Position numbers and translations under genes: made by a program | Notes under the pieces: generated by a model | The model's input: the letters and a program-made list of their open reading frames with translations, nothing else | Told to the model about the DNA's origin: nothing | Databases searched by the model: none | Shown here: piece by piece, positions 17,286-25,726 of the stretch | Layout of the letters: each line of letters opens with the position of its first letter | Numbering within the stretch: the first letter of the stretch is position 1 | Assembly: GCA_011390205.1 (NCBI GenBank) | Contig: JAABSX010000034.1 | Location: 1-42,932 of the forward strand | Length of the DNA: 42,932 nt | Direction: 5' to 3' | DNA from: Microscillaceae bacterium | GTDB taxonomy: Bacteria; Bacteroidota; Bacteroidia; Cytophagales; Microscillaceae

Positions 17286-17409
17286 ACTGCACTGTGGCTC
17301 GAAAGTAATTGTCTTGGCAGAGCATTTTTTGCAATGCCGCAGGCATGAAATATTTGATATGCTTTCAATCCTAAATAGTTACATTTTAAAAATGCAACAG
17401 CAGTGCAGT
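17286..17409. other. Structured intergenic segment with nested inverted repeats
   Basis: Outer arms ACTGCACTG (17286-17294) and CAGTGCAGT (17401-17409) enclose a second pair, GCATTTTT (17322-17329) and AAAAATGC (17388-17395). Inside lies ATGCC-GCA-GGCAT (17334-17346). It contains no ORF. It fills most of the 296 bases between the repeat-protein gene and lpdA and could be a small RNA or a decayed mobile repeat. Confidence 0.45.
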
Positions 17410-17511
17410 AAGAGATTTTATTTTAGATAAAAACCATCCCGATAGCATAAATACCATACACTCCTTGCTTAGAAACCATGCCAAGAACTTAGACAATTCA
17501 CATAAAACTTT

Positions 17512-17519
17512 TAACTTTG
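17512..17519 (+). promoter_or_regulatory. Candidate -7 box for lpdA
   Basis: TAACTTTG fits the Bacteroidota TAnnTTTG consensus, 47 bases before the lpdA ATG. No matching TTTG is seen at the expected -33 distance. Confidence 0.35.
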
Positions 17520-17566
17520 CTTTTAAACAAATAATTTAGTTAAAAACACATAGCAGAACATCACTC

Positions 17567-18961
17567 ATGGCAGAAAAATATGATATTTTAGTGATTGGCA
17601 GTGGCCCAGGCGGTTACGTAGCAGCCATTCGTGCCTCTCAGTTAGGCAAAAAAGTAGGCGTCATCGAGAAGGAATCTCTCGGAGGGATTTGTCTTAACTG
17701 GGGCTGCATCCCTACCAAAGCACTCCTCAAAAGTGCACAAGTATTTGAATACATCACCCATGCCAAAGATTATGGCATCTCCGTCAAAGACCCCCAAGTA
17801 GATTTTACCGCAATGGTCAAAAGAAGCCGAGGCGTAGCAGATGGCATGAGCAAAGGCATTCAGTTTTTGTTTCGTAAAAATAAAATAGATGCCATCATGG
17901 GCTTCGGGAAGTTGCTGCCAGGTAAAAAAGTAGAAGTCAGCAACGACAAAGGCGAAAAGACCATCTATGAAGCAGAAAGCATCATTCTTGCTACAGGTGG
18001 GCGTGCCAAAGAACTGCCTAACCTCAAAATAGACGGCAAAAAAATCATAGAATACCGCAAGGCAATGTCTTTAGAAAAACAACCCAAGTCTATGGTCATC
18101 GTAGGTTCGGGGGCTATCGGGGTGGAGTTCGCTTATCTTTATAACTCCATCGGCACTAAAGTAACGATTGTGGAGTATCTCCCCAACATCGTGCCTAATG
18201 AAGATGAAGAAGTCTCCAAACAATTGGAGCGAATCTACAAAAAAGCAGGCATCGATATCCTGACCAATGCCGAAGTAACAGGTGTAGATACAACTGGCAC
18301 AGGCTGCAAAGTCAAAATCAAAACTGCCAAAGGTGAGCAAACGATTGAATCCGAAATTGTGCTTTCAGCAGTAGGTGTTGCCACCAACTTGGAGGGCATC
18401 GGGCTAGAAGAAACAGGTGTGAAAACCGAGCGAGGCAAAGTATTGGTAGATGAGTTTTATCAAACCAATGTGCCAGGTGTATATGCCATAGGTGATATCA
18501 CAGCGGGGCAAGCCCTTGCACACGTAGCCTCTGCCGAGGGGATTATCTGTGTAGAAAAAATAGCAGGGCATCACCCTGAGCCACTTGATTATAAAAATAT
18601 ACCAGGCTGTACTTATTGCCAGCCCGAAATCGCCTCAGTAGGCTATACCGAAAAACAAGCCCGTGAAGCTGGATATGAAATCAAAGTAGGGAAATTTCCT
18701 TTCTCTGCCTCAGGTAAAGCCAGTGCCGCAGGTGCGAAAGATGGCTTTGTGAAGGTCATCTTTGATGCCAAATATGGCGAATGGCTTGGTGCACACATGA
18801 TAGGTGCAAACGTAACTGAAATGATTGCAGAAGCCGTAACGGCACGTAAACTTGAAACCACAGGACACGAAATCATCAAATCGGTTCACCCGCACCCCAC
18901 CATGTCAGAGGCAGTCATGGAAGCTGCAGCTGCAGCCTATGATGAAGTGATTCACTTGTAG
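17567..18961 (+). CDS. lpdA: Dihydrolipoyl dehydrogenase (E3)
   Basis: 464 residues, the normal length. It reoxidises dihydrolipoamide on the E2 components of the pyruvate, 2-oxoglutarate or branched-chain dehydrogenase complexes, passing electrons through FAD to NAD+. The FAD-binding GSGPGGYVAA (11-20) is followed by the redox disulfide C42-LNWG-C47 (GGICLNWGCIPTK). A second dinucleotide fold (IVGSGAIGVEFAY) binds NAD, and GVYAIGDIT is the second FAD contact. The C-terminal H443 and E448 form the catalytic pair (HPHPTMSE). The other complex subunits are not nearby. It has its own candidate promoter and terminator. Confidence 0.96.
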   Translation: MAEKYDILVIGSGPGGYVAAIRASQLGKKVGVIEKESLGGICLNWGCIPTKALLKSAQVFEYITHAKDYGISVKDPQVDFTAMVKRSRGVADGMSKGIQFLFRKNKIDAIMGFGKLLPGKKVEVSNDKGEKTIYEAESIILATGGRAKELPNLKIDGKKIIEYRKAMSLEKQPKSMVIVGSGAIGVEFAYLYNSIGTKVTIVEYLPNIVPNEDEEVSKQLERIYKKAGIDILTNAEVTGVDTTGTGCKVKIKTAKGEQTIESEIVLSAVGVATNLEGIGLEETGVKTERGKVLVDEFYQTNVPGVYAIGDITAGQALAHVASAEGIICVEKIAGHHPEPLDYKNIPGCTYCQPEIASVGYTEKQAREAGYEIKVGKFPFSASGKASAAGAKDGFVKVIFDAKYGEWLGAHMIGANVTEMIAEAVTARKLETTGHEIIKSVHPHPTMSEAVMEAAAAAYDEVIHL

Positions 18962-18987
18962 CCTAGAGAGGGGCTTTCTAGGTTTTT
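18962..18987 (+). terminator. Terminator after lpdA
   Basis: CCTAGA (18962-18967) and TCTAGG (18977-18982) form a stem directly after the stop codon, followed by five T. Confidence 0.7.
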
Positions 18988-19142
18988 GAAGCTTGGAAAG
19001 CCTTTTTATGGCTGTTTGATTTTAATTGAAATGGACTTCCTGAAATGCTTTGATAACTAAACAGTGCTTTTATTGGTTAATGCTTTTCTGATATGGTAAA
19101 AAGTTTTTTCATTTAAAAAAATATTTATTTTAAGTTTTTCGT

Positions 19143-19601
19143 ATGTGGCAATATATTTTAATTTATTTTCTAGTCACCACTGGTACTTTCCTCTTGATGG
19201 AGGGAGTTGCTTGGGCTACACACAAGTACGTAATGCATGGCGTTCTCTGGACGTGGCACAGAGATCATCACCAACCTCATGAGGGCTTTTTTGAGCGAAA
19301 TGATTATTTTGCATTGGTTTTCAGTGTTCCCTCTATCGCCACGATTGTCTTGGGTTTTGAAGTGCCTTGGCTATGGCTGCTGAAGCCCATTGGTTTTGGC
19401 ATCTTGGCTTATGGCATTTTTTATGTGCTTTTTCACGATGTCTTGGTGCATCGCCGTGTGAAGCTTAAGTTTATAGCCAAGAACCGTTATCTGCGGCGCA
19501 TGATTCGTGCACATCAGGTGCATCACCGCTGCAGAGAAAAAGAAGGTGCAGAAGCCTTTGGTTTTTTGTATGCACCCAAAAAATATGAACCTAAAGTATA
19601 A
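19143..19601 (+). CDS. crtZ: Beta-carotene hydroxylase (CrtZ type)
   Basis: 152 residues, normal for CrtZ. A membrane di-iron hydroxylase that adds 3-hydroxyl groups to beta-ionone rings, giving zeaxanthin-type carotenoids. The histidine clusters are all present: H27-KYVM-H32, H39-RD-H42-H43, H98 with H103 (FHDVLVHRR) and H124-QV-H127-H128. Four hydrophobic segments fit the membrane topology. The rest of the carotenoid pathway is not in this window. It lies 19 bases ahead of the rhomboid gene, probably co-transcribed. Confidence 0.93.
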   Translation: MWQYILIYFLVTTGTFLLMEGVAWATHKYVMHGVLWTWHRDHHQPHEGFFERNDYFALVFSVPSIATIVLGFEVPWLWLLKPIGFGILAYGIFYVLFHDVLVHRRVKLKFIAKNRYLRRMIRAHQVHHRCREKEGAEAFGFLYAPKKYEPKV

Positions 19602-19620
19602 TTGATTATTTACCAAGACA

Positions 19621-20319
19621 TTGCAAAGAAAAATCACTTATCCCGGCAGCTTCATTCCAGGTACGGTCTTCGTTGTACTTGCTTGGTTGGTCAAGCTCTT
19701 TGAGCTTGCAAGTGGTTTTTCTTTGTCTTTTTTAGGTTTGTATCCTCAGCATTGGCAGGGCTTGGCTGGGATATTCACCTCCCCCTTTTTGCACGGAGGT
19801 TTTGAGCATTTGCTTTCCAATACCTTTCCGATGTTTTTTTTGTCGGCACTTGCCTTTCAGTTATATCCCCGTCTTTTTTGGTCATTGAGTACTTGGCTTG
19901 TGATTGCTACGGGTTTCTGGACTTGGTGCTTCGCCCGTGAGTCTTACCATATTGGGGCAAGCGGCTTGGTCTATGGCTTGGCTTCCTTTTTGTTTTTTGC
20001 GGGAGTATGGCGTGGCAAACGTACCGAATGGGCAGTTTCTCTGCTCGTATTGTTGTTTTACAGCAGCTTACTGCTGGGTTTAGTCCCCAAAGACATACAT
20101 ATTTCTTGGGAATCTCACCTCTCGGGCTTTCTGGCAGGGGGGAGCTATGCTTATTTTTCAAGAAAATGGGCTTTAGAAAGTACCTACTCAGAAAATGAAC
20201 CCTCAGAAGCCCAACAAGATGAAGATGTATTGCAACTGACAGAGATATATTTTAAGAAAAACAAAGAAGATTCTTTTAAAAAAATATACAGCAAATCTTC
20301 AGATGAATCCAAAAACTAA
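19621..20319 (+). CDS. Rhomboid-family intramembrane serine protease
   Basis: 232 residues from TTG at 19621; an in-frame stop lies at 19603-19605 and no ATG precedes the core. Rhomboid features: HGGFEHLLSN (H58, N67) in the second helix, the nucleophile S114 in HIGASGLVYG, and its partner H166 in SWESHLSGFLAGG. About six membrane helices are followed by a ~50-residue charged cytosolic tail (ENEPSEAQQDEDVLQLTE). It should cleave membrane proteins near their transmembrane helix. It sits behind crtZ and ends three bases from the convergent monooxygenase gene. Confidence 0.9.
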   Translation: MQRKITYPGSFIPGTVFVVLAWLVKLFELASGFSLSFLGLYPQHWQGLAGIFTSPFLHGGFEHLLSNTFPMFFLSALAFQLYPRLFWSLSTWLVIATGFWTWCFARESYHIGASGLVYGLASFLFFAGVWRGKRTEWAVSLLVLLFYSSLLLGLVPKDIHISWESHLSGFLAGGSYAYFSRKWALESTYSENEPSEAQQDEDVLQLTEIYFKKNKEDSFKKIYSKSSDESKN

Positions 20320-20322
20320 GAT

Positions 20323-21855
20323 TTATCTGGCAGCAATCAGCGAGGAAGATACTCTCTGATAATCACTTACTTTGACGAGGCGATAATCACAAGGGTTTAT
20401 CTTGCGTGTTTTCTGACGATATTCTACGGTAAGTCCTGGCCAAAGCGTTGTATTCTTGCCGCCTGAGGTCTGGTACCAGCTTTTGCAGCCCGATGCCCAC
20501 ACAGTGTCTGTAAGGCGGCTTTGGATATTTTCATTGAATTTTTTTTGTGCTTCTGCCTGCACGTCTAAGTAAGCATCTTCTCCGCCTTGGTCTAGTATTT
20601 TGAGATAATCCATGGCATAGTTGAGCTGTGACTCTATCATATGCACGATAGAATTATGCCCCAAGCCTGTATTAGGGCCTACCAAAAACAACAAATTGGG
20701 GAAGCCCTCGGCAGTGATTCCGTAGAAGGCTTCGGGACCCGTTTTGCTCCATTCTGCCATCAAATCTCTCTGCTGAAGTCCTCTAAAATTCAGTGTACCA
20801 ATAAACTCAGAAGCCACGAAGCCCGTGCCGAAGATGATGGCATCTAGGGGGTATTCTTTGCCTGCTTGGTCTGTGAGTTCATTTGCTTTGATTTCTTGAA
20901 TCCCTTCGGTAACAAGTTGCACATTTTTTCTTAGAAAAGTAGGGTAATAATCATTAGAGATAAGCACTCTTTTGCAGCCCATTTTGTAAGTCGGGGTCAG
21001 GGCTTTGCGTAATTGGGGGTCAGAGATGGCATTGTGGAGATGTTTCGTGGCGGTTTGTTCGCCGAATTTTTGGAGGGTTTCATTGCCCATAAATGACAAA
21101 CCTCTAAACTCATTGAGCCAGTAAATCAGCCCGCGGTGTGCTTGTTGAAAGATGGGAAATTTTTGAAATAACTGATGCTCAAATGCCGTGATTTTTCTAT
21201 CTTCTTTGGGGATAATCCAAGGGGCGGTGCGTTGAAAGACAGTGAGTTGCGCTACTTTGGGGGCTATCTCTGGCACAAACTGAATGGCGCTTGCACCTGT
21301 GCCTATTACAGCGATTTTTTTGTCTTTGAGTGGGTAGTTTTCTTTCCATTCAGAAGAGTGAAAAACATCTCCTTGAAAATTTTCTACTCCCTTTATTTTA
21401 GGAATGTGAGGGCGGTTAAGTGGGCCTATTGCCGAGATGACTACACGAGCTGTAGTGCTGTTTCCTTGAGTATCTTTCAATATCCAAAAGCCTTGGGCAG
21501 TATCAAATTTAGAATGGATAATCTCCGTCCGAAACCTGATATGGGGGCGTAAATCGTGCGTATCTACATATTTTTTGAGGTATTCTAAGATTTCGGGTTG
21601 TTTAGAATACATCCTAGACCAGTGGGGGTTTGGCTCAAAAGAGAATGAGTACAGGTGTGAAGGCACATCGCAGCCACAGCCAGGGTAAGTATTATCCCTC
21701 CAAGTGCCTCCTACCTCTTCGGCACGCTCGAATATAACAAAAGAAGTGCGGTGCTGCTGCCTGAGCCGAAATGCCGCCGCCAAGCCCGCAAAACCTGCAC
21801 CTATGATGGCTACTTGAAAATCAGGAGAAGTATGTTGTGCTGGGGATGTATTCAT
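20323..21855 (-). CDS. Flavin monooxygenase, Baeyer-Villiger type
   Basis: 510 residues. FAD-binding GAGFAGLAAAF (19-29) and NADPH-binding GTGASAIQFVPEIA flank the type I BVMO fingerprint F-Q-G-D-V-F-H-S-S-E-W (FxGxxxHxxxW). RDNTYPGCGCDVPSHLYS is also typical of the family. Such enzymes insert oxygen into ketones or hydroxylate N or S atoms using NADPH and O2; the physiological substrate is unknown. Soluble, no signal peptide. It is divergent from the TPR-SpoIIE gene across ~190 bases. Confidence 0.9.
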   Translation of the reverse strand: MNTSPAQHTSPDFQVAIIGAGFAGLAAAFRLRQQHRTSFVIFERAEEVGGTWRDNTYPGCGCDVPSHLYSFSFEPNPHWSRMYSKQPEILEYLKKYVDTHDLRPHIRFRTEIIHSKFDTAQGFWILKDTQGNSTTARVVISAIGPLNRPHIPKIKGVENFQGDVFHSSEWKENYPLKDKKIAVIGTGASAIQFVPEIAPKVAQLTVFQRTAPWIIPKEDRKITAFEHQLFQKFPIFQQAHRGLIYWLNEFRGLSFMGNETLQKFGEQTATKHLHNAISDPQLRKALTPTYKMGCKRVLISNDYYPTFLRKNVQLVTEGIQEIKANELTDQAGKEYPLDAIIFGTGFVASEFIGTLNFRGLQQRDLMAEWSKTGPEAFYGITAEGFPNLLFLVGPNTGLGHNSIVHMIESQLNYAMDYLKILDQGGEDAYLDVQAEAQKKFNENIQSRLTDTVWASGCKSWYQTSGGKNTTLWPGLTVEYRQKTRKINPCDYRLVKVSDYQRVSSSLIAAR

Positions 21856-22012
21856 TTTTGATGTTGTATGTTTTTGTAAATACCAATTTAGGGTTTATTC
21901 TGAGAATAAGCAAAGTTTTTAGAGGCTCTTTTTTAGTACTGTTCGGAGATTTTAGCACATTCAAAAAAAAGATTATTTGGTGGATATATCTCAAAAATAG
22001 GTATTTTGGCTT

Positions 22013-22020
22013 TACTTTTG
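22013..22020 (+). promoter_or_regulatory. Candidate -7 box upstream of the TPR-SpoIIE gene
   Basis: TACTTTTG matches TAnnTTTG 29 bases before the ATG at 22050 and 56 before the one at 22077. No -33 element is clear. Confidence 0.28.
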
Positions 22021-22049
22021 GGGATTTATGGCGATGCCTCCAAATCTAA

Positions 22050-24143
22050 ATGCTAAATATACAGAATGTACCTCATATGCTCAGAAAAAATACCAATAAG
22101 TGGATGAGACTATCCTGTTTATTATCAGGGGCTTTTGTATATATACTTGTCTTCTCTCAGTTGGTTTTGGGGCAAAACTCATACACAGACAGCCTACAAA
22201 ACCGACTCAATACTGCCCATGACAGTCTTAAGATTAGGATACACCTTGAGCTTGCTTACGAATACGTGGATTCTGATTTTTCTAAAAGTGTAGAAAACAG
22301 CAAGCAAGCCCTCAGAATAGCCCAAAAAAGAGGAAATAAACTTGCTCAAGCCCGTGCTTTAGATGTGCTAGGGGCAGTCTATGGCTACCAAGGTGATTAC
22401 AGTACTGGGCTTGATTACAAAATCAAAGCCCTCAAAATCTATGATACAGTAACTGACCTCAGGGGTGAAGGAAACCTGAGCAATAATATAGGAGTCTTGT
22501 ATTTTAGGCAAGGAGATTTTAACAAAGCTTTATTCTATTATCAAAAAGCCCTCAAAGTAGCAAAACAGCTACAAGATTCTGTGCTTATTTCTACGTATTT
22601 GCTCAATATCGGGGAGGTTTATTATGAGGAAGGAGATTATGAAAATGCCCGAAAATACGAGAAACAATCCTATGACATTAGCCTTGCTTTAAATCTATAT
22701 GACAATGAAGCCTATGCCTCAGGGATTTTAGGGAAAATATATCTACAAGAAAAAAATTATAAGCGTGCATTGAAACTTACAAAGGGTGCAGTCCAGCTTT
22801 TTAGACAAATAGAAGATGTGGGTGGAGAGGCAGAATACACGCTGCACATTGCCAAGATATTCCAGCAGCAAAGCCAAGCCGACAGTGCCTTATATTATGC
22901 TTACAATGCCTTGAGCCTTGCTCGGTCTTTGGGAGCCAAGGAGTTTGCAAAAGAAAGTTATCTATGTCTTGCACAAACTTATGCCCAAGCCCAGCAGATG
23001 TCCGAAGCCTACCGCTACCAACAGCTCTACACCCAAGTAAAAGACTCTATCTATAATGAGAACAGTGCAGAGAAATTTACACAAATGCAAATACTCTATG
23101 ATACTCAAAAGAAAGAAAGAGAAAATGAAATCTTAAGAAAAGACCAATCTCTCAAAAACGAAACCATCAAAGCACAGCAACGCATCACGCTCATCGTAGG
23201 TGTAGGTCTAGGGTTAATCCTTGTGCTTGCTTTTTTCTTGTATCGTAGCAATCTATACAAACAAAAAGCAAATCAAACTCTCCAGCTCAAAAACGCAGAA
23301 ATCAACCAGCAAAAAGAAGAGATAGAAGCCCAAAGAGATGCCATAGAGCTGCAAAGAAACGAAATAGAGCAAAAAAACCGAAATATCAATGCAAGTATCA
23401 ATTATGCCAGCAGAATCCAAAATGCACTCTTGCCCCTAGATCGCAATATGCAGGCTATTTTGCCCAAGCATTTTGTGTTTTTCCAACCCCGAGATACCGT
23501 AAGCGGAGATTCTTATTGGCTAGAAACCAAAGGAGATAAGGTTATTTTGGCTGCCATAGATTGCACAGGGCATGGCGTACCTGGGGCTTTTATGAGTATG
23601 ATTGCAGATTCTATCCTCAATCACATCGTACTGGACAGAGGTATCCTAGAAGCAGACCAGATACTGACCTTGATGCACCTAGAAATCAGAAAAACCCTCA
23701 AGCAAGACCTCACCGAGAACAGAGACGGAATGGACTTGGCTCTCTGCGTTATAGACAAAACACAGAAAACACTGGATTTTGCAGGGGCACACAATCCTCT
23801 TATAATTATCCAACACGGAGAAATGGCCAAGGTGAAAGGAGATAAATTCGGCATAGGAGGGATGCAGCTAGAAAAACAACGTGTTTTTCAAAAACATACT
23901 TTTGATATTTCGCAGCCTACACAGTTTTATATTTTTACGGATGGCTTCCAAGACCAGTTCGGAGGGGCAGAAAAACGAAAGTTTTTCCCTCGTGATTTTG
24001 AAAGACTTCTCTTTGAGGTACACGCACTAGAGCCACAAGCTCAGAAAGACAGACTTCATCAAGTGATTCATGATTGGATGGGCAAAGAGAATGAGCAAAT
24101 AGACGACATTCTGGTCATAGGTGTAGATTGTGAAGCACTCTGA
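22050..24143 (+). CDS. TPR sensor with SpoIIE/PP2C-type serine phosphatase
   Basis: 697 residues; M10 (22077) is an equally good start. A signal sequence (LLSGAFVYILVFSQLVLGQ) is followed by about six TPR units (~45-330), a transmembrane helix (~378-398, ITLIVGVGLGLILVLAFFLY) and a coiled coil (~410-455, INQQKEEIEAQRDAIELQR). A SpoIIE domain (~470-695) follows, with metal-site motifs SGDSYWLE, AAIDCTGHGVPGAFMSMI and a late DDILVIGV. Proteins of this layout are common in Cytophagales. They probably sense envelope signals by the TPRs and dephosphorylate an anti-anti-sigma-like protein; the partner is not obvious here. Confidence 0.9.
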   Translation: MLNIQNVPHMLRKNTNKWMRLSCLLSGAFVYILVFSQLVLGQNSYTDSLQNRLNTAHDSLKIRIHLELAYEYVDSDFSKSVENSKQALRIAQKRGNKLAQARALDVLGAVYGYQGDYSTGLDYKIKALKIYDTVTDLRGEGNLSNNIGVLYFRQGDFNKALFYYQKALKVAKQLQDSVLISTYLLNIGEVYYEEGDYENARKYEKQSYDISLALNLYDNEAYASGILGKIYLQEKNYKRALKLTKGAVQLFRQIEDVGGEAEYTLHIAKIFQQQSQADSALYYAYNALSLARSLGAKEFAKESYLCLAQTYAQAQQMSEAYRYQQLYTQVKDSIYNENSAEKFTQMQILYDTQKKERENEILRKDQSLKNETIKAQQRITLIVGVGLGLILVLAFFLYRSNLYKQKANQTLQLKNAEINQQKEEIEAQRDAIELQRNEIEQKNRNINASINYASRIQNALLPLDRNMQAILPKHFVFFQPRDTVSGDSYWLETKGDKVILAAIDCTGHGVPGAFMSMIADSILNHIVLDRGILEADQILTLMHLEIRKTLKQDLTENRDGMDLALCVIDKTQKTLDFAGAHNPLIIIQHGEMAKVKGDKFGIGGMQLEKQRVFQKHTFDISQPTQFYIFTDGFQDQFGGAEKRKFFPRDFERLLFEVHALEPQAQKDRLHQVIHDWMGKENEQIDDILVIGVDCEAL

Positions 24144-24161
24144 TTTTTGTTCGCTATATGG

Positions 24162-24213
24162 CAAACACTAAAGAGCAACTTGTCTGTACAGACAAGTTGC
24201 TCTTTAGTGTTTG
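24162..24213. terminator. 52-base perfect palindrome between convergent genes
   Basis: 26 bases (24162-24187) are exactly the reverse complement of 24188-24213, with no spacer. As RNA it makes a long hairpin in either direction, with A/T-rich outer ends giving a T run on both strands. It lies between the converging phosphatase and YceI genes and serves as a bidirectional terminator. Confidence 0.9.
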
Positions 24214-24231
24214 AGAACAAAAGAGGCTTTT

Positions 24232-24936
24232 TTATTTGGCAGCTTCTATATTAAATCCGATATGCACTGTAGGGCGGATAAATTTATCACCCAATGACTC
24301 ATCAGCACCGTAGCTCATGTTCCAATCTTTACGGTTGATGTTGAACTGAGCTGTTGCAGTTACTTTGCCATCAGCGATGCTTACTTTTGCAGGAAACTTA
24401 ATGTTTTTAGTTACCCCACGCATTTCTAGGTTGCCACTCACCATGTGCGTAGGGTCAGCCAAGATGTACTTTTTGTCTTCTTCGGATACCTCCTCTGTCT
24501 TCTCAGGCGCAGTATAAGGCTCTACACCCGTGATTTCAAACTTGGCAGTAGGGAATTTTTCTGCGTTAAAAAAGACTGTATCCGAAAGGTGTCCAGCAAG
24601 TTTGGCTTTAGTTTCGTCATCCATTCCTTCGTCAGTTACAGTAAGGCTTTTGACATCGATGATGTATGAGCCACCTACGATTTTATCACCTTCTACCTTT
24701 ACAGTGCCTTCAGTGATGTTAAAAGTACCTTCGTGCTTGCCTATAGGCTTCGTGCCTACCCAAGTTACTTTGCTTACTTCTGTATTGACTGCATAGTCTT
24801 CAGCACCTGCAGCAGCTGTAGAATCTACTTCTACTTCGTCACCTACTTCTGCTTTGTCTCCTTTAGGGTCAGAGGCACATGAGAAAGCTAAAAATGAGGC
24901 GATTACAATCCAAAGAGCGTTTTTCATTAATTTCAT
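24232..24936 (-). CDS. YceI-family lipoprotein
   Basis: 234 residues. Lipoprotein signal with lipobox FSC and Cys20 (LAFSCASDP). A short acidic linker (GDKAEVGDEVEVDSTAAAG) precedes a YceI beta-barrel: VSKVTWVGTKPIGKHEGTF, GSYIIDVKSLTV, DTVFFNAEKFPTAKFEITG, and the ending IRPTVHIGFNIEAAK. YceI proteins bind long isoprenoid or amide lipids, perhaps quinones or, in this organism, carotenoid-related lipids. Divergent from the gene at 25045 only by spacing; a single gene with the palindrome as terminator. Confidence 0.92.
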   Translation of the reverse strand: MKLMKNALWIVIASFLAFSCASDPKGDKAEVGDEVEVDSTAAAGAEDYAVNTEVSKVTWVGTKPIGKHEGTFNITEGTVKVEGDKIVGGSYIIDVKSLTVTDEGMDDETKAKLAGHLSDTVFFNAEKFPTAKFEITGVEPYTAPEKTEEVSEEDKKYILADPTHMVSGNLEMRGVTKNIKFPAKVSIADGKVTATAQFNINRKDWNMSYGADESLGDKFIRPTVHIGFNIEAAK

Positions 24937-25044
24937 AATACTAAAAAATTTGTTTTGTGATTAATACTGCAAATATAATGTATATACATTTATTGTGCAA
25001 ACATCTAATATTAAATAATTGTTGTTGAAGCCTTTGGGGCATTA

Positions 25045-25485
25045 TTAGTTGAGGATAGCATCATTGAGGGTATCAAAGTACTGAATATCCATTTCGTGAA
25101 ATTTCTTATCGGGGTATTGTCGGTCTATTTTTTCTCTGCCGATGCTCACACTCTTCACAAATATGGGGTCTTTTGGGAGTATTTTTCGGTGTATGCGTAG
25201 TCCCTTATAAAACATTCTTTCTTTCCACTCCACGAAATACCATTCCATAGAAGGCTGGTGAAAGACCCTCAATTCACGCTTGTCAAATACGAGTTTGCTG
25301 AGTCCTAGTTGCGTAACAGCAAGCGCTGTACTCTCAAAAATTTCTTGAAATTGTTCAATAGGGATGTACGATTTTAGCGTCTGTATAACTACAGTTTTTT
25401 CTGGTTCATACACATATACCTTGGCAGTATCAAAGGTGTATTTTAGTTGTAGGTTAGGATAATCTAAGGTTGTCTCAGTATTCAT
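25045..25485 (-). CDS. Small soluble protein of unknown family, possibly STAS-like
   Basis: About 146 residues from MNTETTLDYPNLQLKY. The frame extends to 25545, but this ATG (25483-25485) is the natural start. The order of elements is short beta strands (VYVYEPEKTVVIQT), a helix (IEQFQEIFESTALAVTQ), strand LSKLVFDKRELRVFHQ and a W-Y-F-V-E-W helix. This resembles SpoIIAA/STAS-like folds often found near SpoIIE phosphatases in Bacteroidota. The fold is a guess from the pattern; no conserved phosphorylatable serine is obvious. About 240 bases with no gene separate it from the next gene. Confidence 0.65.
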   Translation of the reverse strand: MNTETTLDYPNLQLKYTFDTAKVYVYEPEKTVVIQTLKSYIPIEQFQEIFESTALAVTQLGLSKLVFDKRELRVFHQPSMEWYFVEWKERMFYKGLRIHRKILPKDPIFVKSVSIGREKIDRQYPDKKFHEMDIQYFDTLNDAILN

Positions 25486-25726
25486 ATATTTGAAAATAAA
25501 AAAATGATGAAAAATAAGTTTTTGGTGTTGGCATAAATAATACAAATAATTCTAAAAAATAATTGCCACCTCTAAAATTGAATACAATTAAGAACTAAAA
25601 TTGTTTGAATAAACGCTGAAATAACATGTTTGCAAAGAAAAAAGTTTGTTTAGTGGTATTTTTTCTAGGCAGTGCTTTATTTAGGTGTTTTTAAGGGGTG
25701 TTATGTAGCAAAATAATAAGAGGCCT

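Noticed and set aside
17271-17566. tRNA or rRNA in the larger intergenic gaps
   Set aside because: No TψC-arm-like GGTTCGAnTCC with matching acceptor stems was seen in any gene-free stretch; hairpins there have other shapes.
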